Source: CAIWHR01 sp963726765
GTDB lineage: Bacteria; Pseudomonadota; Gammaproteobacteria; Burkholderiales; Casimicrobiaceae
Direction of reading: 5' to 3'
Assembly: GCA_963726765.1 (NCBI GenBank)
Contig: CAVSDH010000013.1
Span: forward strand, 1 to 64,000
Length of the DNA: 64,000 nt
Shown: positions 29,589-39,105 of the stretch, in pieces
Position numbering within the stretch: the first letter of the stretch is position 1
How the letters are laid out: each line of letters begins with the position of its first letter
Program-made: the position numbers and the translations under genes
Notes under the pieces: generated by a model
Database searches by the model: none
What the model was told of the DNA's origin: nothing
What the model saw: only the letters and a program-made list of their open reading frames with translations

Positions 29589-30683
29589 TCAGTCCCGCCG
29601 CTGCCAGACGCCGCCCGGAAGGGCCGCGACGCGTCCCGCGAGCTCGAGAGCGAGCAGCGCTGCCGCGAGGGTCTCCGCGGGAAACCCGCTGCGCGCCGCG
29701 AGCGAATCGATCGTGGCCGGCGCGTGCCCGAGCGCGGCGATCACCGCCCGTTCGTCGTCAGTGAGATCGTCGTCGGCTGAGGGCGCGGCCGCATCCGCCG
29801 CTGCTGCATCGTGCGGAAACTGCAGTTCGTCGAGAACATCCTTCGCCGTCTCGACGAGCTTCGCTCCTTCGCGCAGCAGCTTGTGGCACCCTTTCGAAAA
29901 CGGTGAGTGGATCGAGCCCGGCAGTGCGAAGACCTCGCGCCCCTGCTCTCCCGCGAGGCGCGCCGTGATGAGCGAACCCGACGACAGCGATGCCTCGATC
30001 ACGAGGACGCCGCGCGCGAGACCGCTCACCACGCGATTGCGCCGCGGGAAGTGGTGGGGGAGCGGCGGAGTGCCCGGAGAAAATTCGGACACGAGGAGTC
30101 CTCGCGCCGCGAGGTCGTGCGCGAGATCGCGGTTTGCCGCCGGATAGACGCGGTCGAGTCCGGTTCCGGTGACCGCGATGCTGCTCCCGGCGGCCTCGAG
30201 CGCACCCCGGTGTGCCGCGGCGTCGATGCCGAGGGCGAGCCCGCTGACGATCGTGACGCCCGCGCCCGAGAGTGCGTGCGCGAACGCCCGCGCATCGGCA
30301 ATCCCCTGTGCCGTCGCGTTGCGGCTGCCGACGATCGCGAGCGCGGGACGCAGCAGCAGTTCGCGGCGCCCGAGGCAATAGAACACCGGAGGCGGGTCGC
30401 CGATCTCGAGCAGGCTGCGGGGATAGTCGGGGTCGTCGAGAGCGACAAGGTCGTGGCCTGGCGTTTCGAGCCACGCGAGCGCGGCCGTCAGCCGGCCGGC
30501 TTCCGGGGCGGCAGCAAGCGATCTTGCCGCCGCAACCGGTACGACTTTACCGATCTGGGCCGGGGTTGCGGCGACGACGGCCTCCGGGCTTCCGAAGGCG
30601 CGCAGGAGTTCCGCGAGCGGGCGGGGGCCGACGCCACTGACCTGGAGCCTGACCCAGGCCTCGGCGCGGGCATCGACCTTCAT
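29589..30683 (-). CDS. dprA: DNA processing protein DprA
   Basis: A 364-residue protein that loads RecA on incoming single-stranded DNA in natural transformation; it is also widespread in non-competent bacteria. A SAM-like N-terminal domain (VSGVGPRPLAELLRAFG) is followed by the Rossmann-like core, with ALAIVGSRNATAQG, VSGLALGIDAAAHRGAL, GTGLDRVYPAAN and PRRNRVVSGLA. A C-terminal winged-helix domain starts near residue 305. The gene lies between the LysM gene and topB on the same strand, the usual betaproteobacterial order next to def-fmt. Confidence 0.94.
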   Translation of the reverse strand: MKVDARAEAWVRLQVSGVGPRPLAELLRAFGSPEAVVAATPAQIGKVVPVAAARSLAAAPEAGRLTAALAWLETPGHDLVALDDPDYPRSLLEIGDPPPVFYCLGRRELLLRPALAIVGSRNATAQGIADARAFAHALSGAGVTIVSGLALGIDAAAHRGALEAAGSSIAVTGTGLDRVYPAANRDLAHDLAARGLLVSEFSPGTPPLPHHFPRRNRVVSGLARGVLVIEASLSSGSLITARLAGEQGREVFALPGSIHSPFSKGCHKLLREGAKLVETAKDVLDELQFPHDAAAADAAAPSADDDLTDDERAVIAALGHAPATIDSLAARSGFPAETLAAALLALELAGRVAALPGGVWQRRD

Positions 30684-30713
30684 CGGCGGGCCCCGCCGCG
30701 CAGCGGGGATGGG

Positions 30714-31811
30714 TCAGGGCTTGCGGACGGAGTCGCCGGTCTCGACCGGGTCGGTCGTGTTGAGCACGAGCCCGTAGGAGACGCGATCGAAAACGCGGAA
30801 TATGAACAGCAGGCCGAGGCGCTCGTCAGGAACGGTGATGAAGCGGTCCGGCTGATAGAACAGCGTCGGTTCGAACCATCGCCAGACGAGATCCGGTTCC
30901 TTCGACGGGCGCGGATCGGGGATCGGCGCAACCCCCTGGTAAATCGCGAGCACCGTGCCGACGTCGATACCGTCGGCCTTGCCCTTGTCGATCGTGACGG
31001 TCCAGCCGCGCCCGGCCTCGGCAGCATCCCGATTGAGGCGGATGATCCGGCCGTTGACCGGGAAATCCGGCGGATGCGGCGCGTAGTTCAGTACCTGCTC
31101 CGGCGGCGCCGGGATCAGCAGATCGCCGATCAGAATTTCTTCCCGCGCGCCGACAATTCGCAGCGTGGAGACATTGCCGAAGCGCTCGACACGCGCCGTT
31201 CCCAGAAATTGCTGCTCGTAACCCAGGACGTCGTCGGCGTTGCCCAGCGCCGTGTAGGTCACCCCCGGACGGTACAATCTCCACAGGGTCCCCGCCTTGG
31301 GGTCGATCCCGGTCGCGTAGATCGTGTCGCCGTCGCCCCGGATCACGCGCTGGTCGCGACCGGCGACGATTTCCGCGGGGTTCGGCAGTCCTCCCGGTCC
31401 CGTAACGATCGGATAGGAGAGATAGGGCTCGATGTCGCCCGGCGGCACGGAAGGGATTGCCTCGGTGTCGAGCGGCGACGCCCGCACTGCCGGCGATACC
31501 CGCGTCGCCGGGGCGACCGAAAGCCGCCACTGACCATCCTGCTTGTCGAGCACGACGACATCGCCGGGATAGATGCGGTGCGGATTCTTGATCTGCTCCC
31601 TGTTCAAACGCCAGATCTCGGGCCAGCGCCATGGTTCCTTCAGGAACTTGCCGGCGATGCCCCACAGGGTGTCGCCTTTCTGCACCGTATAGCTGTCGGT
31701 GACCTTCTCCTTGACGGCGAGCTCGTCGGCGAATGCCGGCGCGGCCGCAAGAACGATCGCCGCGGCGAGCGCCGCGACGGTGTAACGCGGTATGCTAAAC
31801 TTCTGACGCAT
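30714..31811 (-). CDS. LysM-domain periplasmic protein
   Basis: A 365-residue exported protein: signal peptide in the first 30 residues (YTVAALAAAIVLAAAPAFA), then one LysM domain at about residues 38-95 (TVQKGDTLWGIAGKFLKEPW and NPHRIYPGDVVVL), which binds peptidoglycan. The rest is a conserved domain of unknown function with GTLWRLYRPGVTYT. It sits upstream of dprA and divergent from def, a conserved neighbourhood in betaproteobacteria. The ATG at 31811 is preferred to one 17 codons upstream because it places the signal peptide at the N-terminus. A role in envelope maintenance is inferred. Confidence 0.85.
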   Translation of the reverse strand: MRQKFSIPRYTVAALAAAIVLAAAPAFADELAVKEKVTDSYTVQKGDTLWGIAGKFLKEPWRWPEIWRLNREQIKNPHRIYPGDVVVLDKQDGQWRLSVAPATRVSPAVRASPLDTEAIPSVPPGDIEPYLSYPIVTGPGGLPNPAEIVAGRDQRVIRGDGDTIYATGIDPKAGTLWRLYRPGVTYTALGNADDVLGYEQQFLGTARVERFGNVSTLRIVGAREEILIGDLLIPAPPEQVLNYAPHPPDFPVNGRIIRLNRDAAEAGRGWTVTIDKGKADGIDVGTVLAIYQGVAPIPDPRPSKEPDLVWRWFEPTLFYQPDRFITVPDERLGLLFIFRVFDRVSYGLVLNTTDPVETGDSVRKP

Positions 31812-31998
31812 AAAGCCTCTTCCGGTGGGGGCGGGGCTTGCTATCGTCCTAAAGCGCCGCAAAATAAGGGCTTAGCCAGGATTCTGCATCCTGAGTCTGC
31901 ATTTTGCAAGTCGGGCGGTCTGCCTTGCCCTATGCCACCCGCATGAGGTGTGGCGGTTTTTGGACAAGCGGTCCCTCCCGGCGTTGCCCAACCTGCCC

Positions 31999-32502
31999 AT
32001 GGCCCTTCTCACGATCCTCGAGTTTCCGGACCCGCGCCTGCGCAGGATTGCCGCGCCGGTCGCGGCCGTCACCCCGGAAATCCGAAAGCTGGTCCGGGAC
32101 ATGGCCGAAACGATGTATGCGGCGCCGGGGGTCGGTCTCGCCGCGACCCAGGTCGACGTGCACAAGCGGATCATTGTCATGGACATCTCCGAGGCGCGCG
32201 ACACCCTGCGTGTCTTCATCAATCCCGAAATCATGACGTGCTCGGGGGAGGTCGAGGCCGAAGAGGGGTGCCTGTCCGTTCCCGGCTACTACGACAAGGT
32301 AACCCGCCCCGCCTTCGTGCGGGTGCGTGCCCAGAACGAGAACGGCGAACACTTCGAGCAGGACGCAGAGGGCCTGCTCGCGGTCTGCATCCAGCATGAA
32401 ATGGATCACCTTGTCGGGAAGGTGTTCGTCGACCACCTGTCGCCGCTCAAGCGGGCGCGGCTCACGGCCCGGGCGCGCAAGAAGCAGCGACTCGCCGGCT
32501 GA
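31999..32502 (+). CDS. def: Peptide deformylase
   Basis: A 167-residue metalloenzyme that removes the formyl group from nascent proteins. All three motifs are present: GVGLAATQ, EEGCLSVPG with the metal-ligand cysteine, and QHEMDHLVG with two histidine ligands and the catalytic glutamate. The ATG at 31999 (MALLTILEFPDPRLRRIA) is the family start; a longer frame begins at 31948. It overlaps fmt by one base, so formyl addition and removal are encoded together. Confidence 0.96.
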   Translation: MALLTILEFPDPRLRRIAAPVAAVTPEIRKLVRDMAETMYAAPGVGLAATQVDVHKRIIVMDISEARDTLRVFINPEIMTCSGEVEAEEGCLSVPGYYDKVTRPAFVRVRAQNENGEHFEQDAEGLLAVCIQHEMDHLVGKVFVDHLSPLKRARLTARARKKQRLAG

Positions 32503-33461
32503 TGCGCGTCGGTTTTGCCGGGACGCCCTCGTTCGCGGCGACCGCACTCGACGCGATCCTCGGCGCCGGCTTTGTCGTTCCGCTTGTCCTGACGCGGCCC
32601 GATCGGCCGCAGGGTCGCGGGCTCAAGGTCGCGCCGTCCCCTGTCAAGGCGCTTGCCGCGGGACACGGCATCGCCGTGCTGCAGCCGTCGACGTTGAAGA
32701 CGGCGGACTCCCGCGCCCTCGCGCTCGCGGTTCCCGTCGACGTCCTCGTGGTCGCCGCCTACGGCCTGCTGCTCCCGCCGGAGGTCCTGACGTGGCCCGC
32801 GCGCGGGTGCCTCAACATCCACGCGTCGCTGCTGCCGCGCTGGCGCGGGGCTGCACCCATCGAACGCGCCATCCTTGCGGGCGATGCCGAAACCGGGATC
32901 AGCATCATGCAAATGGACGAGGGCCTCGACACCGGCCCGGTGGTCGACCGCGTCCGCGTCCCGATGGCGCCGGACGAAACGGCGGGAACGCTGACCGCGG
33001 TATTGGCGAAGATCGGGGCCGCCGCGATCGTCGCCGCACTTGCCCGCCTGCGCGACGAGGGACGACTGGAGGCGACGGCGCAGGCCGGCGCCGGCGCGAC
33101 CTATGCCCCGAAGATCGCCAAGTCCGAAGCCGCCATCGACTGGAGCCGCTCGGCCGGGGCGCTCGCGCGACAGGTCCGGGCATTCGACCCCGCGCCGGGT
33201 GCGGCGACCGTCTTTGACGGCCTGCCCGTGAAGCTCTGGCGCGCGACGCCCGAGTCGATGACCGGTGCCGTGGTGCAACCGGGGGTCGTGCTCTCGGCGG
33301 ATGCCGCCGGTGTTCTCGTCGGGTGCGGCGAAGGCGCGCTCCGCATTGCCGAGCTGCAGGCGGCAGGAGGCCGACGGATGACCGCCGCCGCCTTCGTCGC
33401 CGGGCGTCGGCTCGCGCGAGGCGCCGTGTTCGGCGCAATGTCGACCGCGCGGTCGCCCTGA
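32502..33461 (+). CDS. fmt: Methionyl-tRNA formyltransferase
   Basis: A 319-residue enzyme that formylates initiator Met-tRNA with 10-formyl-THF. The N-terminal formyltransferase domain starts MRVGFAGTPSFAATALDAIL and contains NIHASLLPRWRGAAPI, with the catalytic Asn/His, and MDEGLDTGPV. A C-terminal OB-like domain follows. Coupled to def by a TGATG junction and followed by rsmB. The frame is intact. Confidence 0.96.
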   Translation: MRVGFAGTPSFAATALDAILGAGFVVPLVLTRPDRPQGRGLKVAPSPVKALAAGHGIAVLQPSTLKTADSRALALAVPVDVLVVAAYGLLLPPEVLTWPARGCLNIHASLLPRWRGAAPIERAILAGDAETGISIMQMDEGLDTGPVVDRVRVPMAPDETAGTLTAVLAKIGAAAIVAALARLRDEGRLEATAQAGAGATYAPKIAKSEAAIDWSRSAGALARQVRAFDPAPGAATVFDGLPVKLWRATPESMTGAVVQPGVVLSADAAGVLVGCGEGALRIAELQAAGGRRMTAAAFVAGRRLARGAVFGAMSTARSP

Positions 33462-33476
33462 CCGGCGCGCATTCCG

Positions 33477-34782
33477 ATGCATGTGGCCCAGCGCCAAGCC
33501 GTCGTCGCCGTTCGCCGCGTTCTGGACGGCGTCTGCACTCGGCGCGGCGCTCGCGTCCGCGACGGCCGGTGACGATGCCGACCGCGGCCGCCGCCATTCG
33601 CTGGTCCAGGAACTCGCTTACGGGACACTGCGTCATTGGGGAACTCTCGACGCGCTTACGCGGAAGGTGGCAGCGAAGCCGATGTCGGACCCGTTGCTTC
33701 CGATCCTGATCGCGGTCGCCCTCTATCAGCTCGATTACACGCGCGCGCCCCCGTTTGCCGTCGTCAATCATGCGGTCGACAATGCCGCGGTGCTGGCGCG
33801 GCCCGCTGCGAAGGCGCTGGTCAATGCGCTGCTTCGCCGGTACCTGCGGGAGCGCGACGCCCTCAACCTGGCTGTCCGCGACGACCCCGTCGCGCGCTGG
33901 TCCTATCCGCACTGGTGGATCGATCGCCTTCGCAACGACCACCCCGGCGACTGGCAGGCGATCCTCGAGGCGGGCAACGAACGGCCGCCGCTCGCACTGC
34001 GCATCAACCGGCGCGTCACGTCCCGCGAGGCGCTGCTCGCGCGGTTTTCGGAGTCCGCAGTCGCGGCGAGCGAGGGGGGGGCCGCGGGTCTTCTTGTCGC
34101 GCCACCGCGCGCGGTCGCGGAGTTGCCGGGCTACGCCGAGGGCGCTTTCTCCGTTCAGGATCTCGGGGCACAGCTGGCGGCTCCGCTGCTCCGCCCGGAA
34201 AACGGGATGCGGGTGCTCGACGCGTGCGCGGCGCCAGGCGGGAAGACGACCCATCTTGCCGAACTCGCGGATGTCAGCATCGTTGCGCTCGACAGCGACG
34301 GGGCGCGTCTTGCACGCGTGCGCGAAAACATCGAGAGGCTGCCGCGCGGCGGCGCGCGAATCGACGTTCGGCAGGGTGACGCCGGCGAACCGTCGGCGTG
34401 GTGGGACGGGCAGCCATTCGATCTCATCCTGGCCGACGTGCCCTGCACGGCGTCGGGCGTCGTGCGACGGCATCCGGACATCAAGTGGCTGCGACGGGAA
34501 TCGGACATCGCGGGGTTCGCGCGTCAGCAGGCGCGACTTCTCGCCGCATTGTGGCCCTGCCTTCGACGCGGCGGCCGGATGCTCTATGCGACCTGCTCGG
34601 TGTTTCACGACGAAAACGAGGCGCAGATCGAGCCCTTCGTGGCGTCACGGTCCGATGCGTTGCGCGAAACCCTCACCTTTCCGCCCGGAGTCACCGCCCG
34701 CGGCGGTCAACTCTTGCCTTCGCTGCCGGGCGCGAGCCACAATCAGGACGGATTCTTCTACGCGCTGCTCGGCAAGCGATGA
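33477..34782 (+). CDS. rsmB: 16S rRNA (cytosine967-C5)-methyltransferase RsmB (frameshifted near start)
   Basis: An RsmB (Sun/Fmu) enzyme of about 434 residues that methylates C967 of 16S rRNA. The N-terminal NusB-like domain begins MHVAQRQAVVAVRRVLDGV, then the frame changes at about 33535; without one base it continues as CLGAALASATAGDD. The SAM site is VLDACAAPGGKTTHLAELA, and the two catalytic cysteines lie in ADVPCTASG and LYATCSVFH. An in-frame reading from 33481 gives an aberrant N-terminus. It is followed by a 4-base-overlap gene in the same operon. Confidence 0.92.
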
Positions 34783-35483
34783 ACCCGCGACCGGCGGCAG
34801 GGATGCCTGCCCGGGGGGCGTGCGCATCCGGATTCGCGCCGATGTCCGCGCCGTCTCCGCTTCCCTCCGTCGTTCCCGGCATGCCGTCTCCATCGATTTC
34901 GTTGTCCACCGTGCATGCGCGGCCCTGTCGCGGTCCCTGGGGCATCCTGGCGGCGCTCGTGCTCGTCCTGGCGTTGCTGGCTGCGACGACCGCACGTGCG
35001 GACACGATTGTCGTCAAATCCGCCGAGCTCCGCGCCGAGGAGGATGGCTACTTTCTCAACGCGGAATTCGACTTTTCGCTCAATCCGACGCTCGACGAAG
35101 CGTTGCAGAAGGGCGTACCCCTCTATTTCCTGCTCGAATTCGAACTCGTCCGGCCGCGGTGGTACTGGCTCGACGAGAAGGTGATCGCCTCGACCACCCA
35201 GTATCGGGTGTCCTACAACGCGCTGACCCGCCAGTACCGCATCGCGAGCGGCCTTCTCGGACTCACGTTCGATTCGCTGGAGGAGGTCGAGCGGTTCCTG
35301 TCGCGCGTCACGTCGCGCGAGGTGGCGCGACGCGATCAGCTTGTGAAGGGCACTCGCTACGAGGCCGCGCTGCGCCTGCGGCTTGACGTCAACCAGCTGC
35401 CGAAGCCGTTCCAGGTGAGCGCTCTCGCGTCGCGCGATTGGACGTTGCAGTCGGAGTGGCATCGCTGGAGCGTGACGCCGTGA
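34779..35483 (+). CDS. DUF4390 protein, predicted membrane-anchored or exported
   Basis: A 234-residue protein with an unusually long N-terminal lead (about 50 residues rich in Pro, Ser and Ala), then a hydrophobic segment (GILAALVLVLALLAATTARA) that is a signal peptide or anchor. The remainder is a beta-rich domain of the DUF4390 type, with VPLYFLLEFELVRPRWYW. In betaproteobacteria this gene lies between rsmB and ntrY, as here. Function is unknown; position suggests a link to the NtrYX sensory unit. Its start overlaps the rsmB stop. Confidence 0.8.
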   Translation: MNPRPAAGMPARGACASGFAPMSAPSPLPSVVPGMPSPSISLSTVHARPCRGPWGILAALVLVLALLAATTARADTIVVKSAELRAEEDGYFLNAEFDFSLNPTLDEALQKGVPLYFLLEFELVRPRWYWLDEKVIASTTQYRVSYNALTRQYRIASGLLGLTFDSLEEVERFLSRVTSREVARRDQLVKGTRYEAALRLRLDVNQLPKPFQVSALASRDWTLQSEWHRWSVTP

Positions 35484-35578
35484 ACGCCGCGTGAGGCGGG
35501 CGCGCCGCTCGGGGCGCGCGTTGCGTGGGGCCGACGGTTTCGCGAATCGGAATTCGAGATTGGCGCGGAGGCCGCCGC

Positions 35579-37741
35579 ATGAGCGGTCTGCTTCCGTCGC
35601 GCGGGATCCGCTGGGTACTGCTGGTGCTCGCCTGCCTGTCGGCGATCTCCTTGTTCCTGCTCGCCACGGCGTCCGCGAATACCGACCTCTTCGCGCGCCG
35701 CTACGACGTCCTTCTCGTCCTGAACGGGGCGCTCGTCGTGCTGCTGATGCTGCTCGTGGGTGTGCAGCTCTACCGACTGCGGCGCAATCTCAAAGCGGGC
35801 GTGTTCGGCTCGCGGCTTGCCGTGCGTCTCGTGCTGCTTTTCGCGCTGGTCGCGGTGCTGCCGGGCGCGCTCGTCTACGCGGTCTCCGTTCAGTTTCTCG
35901 GCAAGAGCATCGAAAGCTGGTTCGACGTCCGCGTCGATCGTGCGCTCGAGGGCGGGCTCAACCTCGCGAGCACGTCGCTCGAGTACCTGCTGAAGGACGC
36001 GACCAACAAGGCGGGCCAGATCGCGCTCTCCATCGGCGAGCCCGGCGCCGGCAGTCTTTCCTCCCGCCTCAATCGCGCGACCGAACAGGCCGGCGTCTAC
36101 GAAGCGGCGCTCTTCTCGGCCTCCGGCAACGTCCTCGCGATTGCCGGTATCGGCGGCTCGACGGCGCCGCCGGAACCACCGACCGCGCAGGCCCTGCGTG
36201 GCGCGCGCTTGCAGCAGACCTATGCGAAAAGCGAGCAGACCGCGGACGGGCGGTTACTCTTGCGCGTAGTCGTGCCGGTCAACAGCGACGATCGTCTGGA
36301 GCCGCTCAAGGTCCTGCAGTTGATCGAACCCGTGCCGCGGTCGCTGGCGCAGGAAGTCGAGAAAGTGCAGGCAGGCTCCCGCGATTACCAGGAGATCGCG
36401 TTCACACGAGGGTCCCTGAAGCGACTTTACTGGGTCACGCTGACGCTGACGCTGCTGCTGGCGCTCACGTCCGCGCTCGGCCTCGCCGTCGTGCTGTCGG
36501 AGCAGTTCGCGGCGCCGCTGGGACTCCTGGCGGAGGGCACGCGCGCGGTCGCGCAGGGCGATTTCACGCGCCGCCAGCCGGTCACTTCGCGCGACGAGCT
36601 GGGCGTGCTCACCGAGTCGTTCAACACGATGACCTCCCAGCTTTCCGAGGCGCAGCAGAAGGCCGAGGACTCGCGGCGCGCGACGGAGACCACGCGCGCC
36701 TATCTCGAAAGCATCCTGGGCAACCTGTCTGCGGGCGTGCTCGCGTTCGACGACCGGCACCGGCTGCGCACGGCGAACGCGAGCGCGGCGGTGATCCTGC
36801 AGCAGCCGCTTGCCGACCTCACGGGGACCGCGCTCGCCGACTGGGGGGGGCGTCTGCCCGCGCTGGCGCCATTCGCGGCACTCGTCGCCGAGGGTTTTCG
36901 CGGGAGCCGCGAAGGCCAGTGGCAGAGGCAGGCGGAGTTGTCGGTGGCGAACCTGACCCGCGTCCTGCTGATGCGCGGATCGCGCCTGCCGGTCGCGCCG
37001 GTCGCGGGCTATGTCGTGGTCTTCGACGACGTGACGGACCTCGTGCAGGCGCAGCGCGACGCGGCCTGGGGCGAGGTCGCGCGCCGCCTCGCGCACGAGA
37101 TCAAGAACCCGCTGACGCCGATCCAGCTGTCGGCGGAACGCCTTGCGGTCAAGCTCGCGCCGAAGCTCGACGCAGGCGACCAGGAAACGCTGAAACGCGG
37201 CGCGCAGACGATCATCGGGCAGGTTGCTGCGATGAAGCACATGGTCGACGACTTCGCGGTGTACGCCCGCCAGCCGCGCCCGGGGACCATGCAGCCTGTC
37301 GACATGGGGGCGCTCTTGCAGGATGTGCTGGCGTTGTACGACAATCTGCGCCCGCACGTCACCCTGTCGCTGCCTTCCGATCCCGCGGTCATCCAGGGCG
37401 AACCCACGCGACTTCGCCAGGTGCTGCACAATCTCCTTCAGAATGCGATCGACGCGCAGGGCGACGTGGAAAGTCCCCGCTACGACATCGCGCTCGAATC
37501 GAAGGATGACGAGGTCGCGCTCTCGTGCGCCGATGCGGGCGCCGGATTCAGCGACGAAGTATTGCGCCGCGCCTTCGAGCCTTACGTGACGACGAAGGCA
37601 AAGGGCACGGGGCTCGGCCTCGCAATCGTGCGAAAGATCGTCGACGAGCACCACGGTCGCGTTCAGCTCTCCAACCGGGACCCGCACGGGGCGCTCGTGA
37701 CGATTGCGTTCCCGCGCAGCGGCCCGGACAGCGTAGGATAG
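35579..37741 (+). CDS. ntrY: NtrY-like sensor histidine kinase
   Basis: A 720-residue membrane sensor kinase. Three N-terminal membrane helices lie within about residues 10-110, followed by a periplasmic stretch, a fourth helix (near VTLTLTLLLALTSALGLAVV) and a HAMP domain (PLGLLAEGTRAVAQGDF). A PAS domain follows (LESILGNLSAGVLAFDDRHR), then the phospho-acceptor H box ARRLAHEIKNPLTPIQ, N box NLLQNAIDA and G box GTGLGLAIVRKI. It is followed by ntrX after six bases, so the two form a two-component system. NtrYX systems respond to nitrogen, redox or envelope cues in other bacteria; the signal here is unknown. Confidence 0.92.
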   Translation: MSGLLPSRGIRWVLLVLACLSAISLFLLATASANTDLFARRYDVLLVLNGALVVLLMLLVGVQLYRLRRNLKAGVFGSRLAVRLVLLFALVAVLPGALVYAVSVQFLGKSIESWFDVRVDRALEGGLNLASTSLEYLLKDATNKAGQIALSIGEPGAGSLSSRLNRATEQAGVYEAALFSASGNVLAIAGIGGSTAPPEPPTAQALRGARLQQTYAKSEQTADGRLLLRVVVPVNSDDRLEPLKVLQLIEPVPRSLAQEVEKVQAGSRDYQEIAFTRGSLKRLYWVTLTLTLLLALTSALGLAVVLSEQFAAPLGLLAEGTRAVAQGDFTRRQPVTSRDELGVLTESFNTMTSQLSEAQQKAEDSRRATETTRAYLESILGNLSAGVLAFDDRHRLRTANASAAVILQQPLADLTGTALADWGGRLPALAPFAALVAEGFRGSREGQWQRQAELSVANLTRVLLMRGSRLPVAPVAGYVVVFDDVTDLVQAQRDAAWGEVARRLAHEIKNPLTPIQLSAERLAVKLAPKLDAGDQETLKRGAQTIIGQVAAMKHMVDDFAVYARQPRPGTMQPVDMGALLQDVLALYDNLRPHVTLSLPSDPAVIQGEPTRLRQVLHNLLQNAIDAQGDVESPRYDIALESKDDEVALSCADAGAGFSDEVLRRAFEPYVTTKAKGTGLGLAIVRKIVDEHHGRVQLSNRDPHGALVTIAFPRSGPDSVG

Positions 37742-37747
37742 GCGCCG

Positions 37748-39070
37748 ATGGTCCCCGCCAACGAAATCCTGATCGTCGACGACGAAGTCGGCATCCGCGA
37801 GCTGCTTTCCGAAATCCTGCAGGACGAAGGGTATCGTGTCTCGCTTGCCGAGAACGCGACGGAAGCGCGCAGCTATCGCTCGAAGCAGCAGCCGGCGCTG
37901 GTGCTGCTCGACATCTGGATGCCCGACACCGATGGCGTGACGCTGCTGCGCGAGTGGGCGGCGTCCGGGCAGCTCACGATGCCCGTCGTCATGATGTCGG
38001 GACACGGGACCATCGAGACGGCCGTCGAGGCGACCAAGATCGGCGCCTTCGACTTTCTGGAAAAGCCGGTCGGTCTGCAGAAGCTCCTCGGCACCGTCGC
38101 CCGCGCCCTCAAGACCACGCATGCAAAAGAGCCGCGGCGCATCTCGCTCGCGGGGCTCGGCGCGAGCGCGGTGGTGCGCGAGGCCGAGCGCGCGATCGAG
38201 CAGCTGCTTGCGGCGAAGAAGCCGGTGCTTCTTCTCGGCGAACCCGGCGCCGGACACGAAATCGCCGCGCGGGCGCTGCAGCAGGCGGAGACGACCTGGC
38301 TCTCGCTTGCTTCCGGCTCCCGCCTCGCGGCGAATCCGCTGGCGGTGCTCGACGAGGCGCGCGACGGCACGCTCCACTGTTCCGAAATCGGGCAATACGC
38401 AAAGGCCGAACAGAAAGGGCTTTCCTTCCTGCTGCCGAAGCTGGAGCGCGCGAACGTGACGCTCGTGTGCACGAGCGCGGAACCGCTCGGCAATCTCGCC
38501 GCCGAGGGCAAGTTCGATCCGGCGCTGCTTGCCGCCCTTTCGATCGGGGCGGTCCTGCTGCCGCCGCTGCGCGCGCGCCGGGAGGACATACCCGCGCTGG
38601 TCGAGCGCATCTGGCGCGACATCAGGGCCACGCAGAAGGACGCCGAGCGCGGACCGGCGCGGCAGGCGTCGCTGTCGGCCGCCGCGCTCATGGCGCTGAC
38701 CAACGCCTACTGGCCCGGAAACGTCGACCACCTGCAGAACGTGGTCGCGAATCTCGCGCTCAACGCCGGCGCGGGCGAGATTTCGCCCGACCACGTCAAG
38801 CGTCTCTTGGGAGAAGCCGCCGCCGCGAACCAGGCGGTCGCACCGGAAATCACCGCGCGCTTCTTCGAGCTGCCGCTCCGTGAGGCGCGCGAGGCCTTCG
38901 AGCGCATCTATTTCGAGCAGCTCCTGGGGCGCGAGCAGAGCAACATGAGCCGCGTTGCGGACAAGGCGGGCCTCGAGCGCACGCACCTCTACCGCAAGCT
39001 GAAGCAGCTCAACATCCGCTTCGCGCGCCGCGGCGAGGATCCCGGCGGCAACGGCGGCGATCCCGCCTGA
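37748..39070 (+). CDS. ntrX: NtrX-like response regulator with degenerate AAA+ domain
   Basis: A 440-residue regulator. The receiver domain has the acidic pair DDE at 11-13 and phospho-acceptor Asp55 (LVLLDIWMPDTDG). The central domain resembles the sigma-54 activator AAA+ module but is degenerate: Walker A reads GEPGAGHE (164-171) with His in place of Lys, the GAFTGA loop is absent, and Walker B reads DGTLHCSEI. The R-finger region LPPLRARREDIPAL and a C-terminal Fis-type helix-turn-helix (SRVADKAGLERTHLYRKLK) remain. I infer that it cannot activate sigma-54 polymerase by ATP hydrolysis and may act as a repressor or sigma-70 regulator. It pairs with ntrY. Confidence 0.88.
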   Translation: MVPANEILIVDDEVGIRELLSEILQDEGYRVSLAENATEARSYRSKQQPALVLLDIWMPDTDGVTLLREWAASGQLTMPVVMMSGHGTIETAVEATKIGAFDFLEKPVGLQKLLGTVARALKTTHAKEPRRISLAGLGASAVVREAERAIEQLLAAKKPVLLLGEPGAGHEIAARALQQAETTWLSLASGSRLAANPLAVLDEARDGTLHCSEIGQYAKAEQKGLSFLLPKLERANVTLVCTSAEPLGNLAAEGKFDPALLAALSIGAVLLPPLRARREDIPALVERIWRDIRATQKDAERGPARQASLSAAALMALTNAYWPGNVDHLQNVVANLALNAGAGEISPDHVKRLLGEAAAANQAVAPEITARFFELPLREAREAFERIYFEQLLGREQSNMSRVADKAGLERTHLYRKLKQLNIRFARRGEDPGGNGGDPA

Positions 39071-39105
39071 CTGCGCACCCTCGTGCGCAAGGGGCAGGCG
39101 ATACG

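Noticed and set aside
26378..29764. A 1128-codon open frame on the plus strand opposite topB
   Set aside because: Antisense shadow; topB on the other strand has all type IA motifs.
36254..38986. A 910-codon open frame on the minus strand opposite ntrY-ntrX
   Set aside because: Antisense shadow of two clear genes in high-GC DNA; Arg/Glu/Leu-rich composition with no domain.
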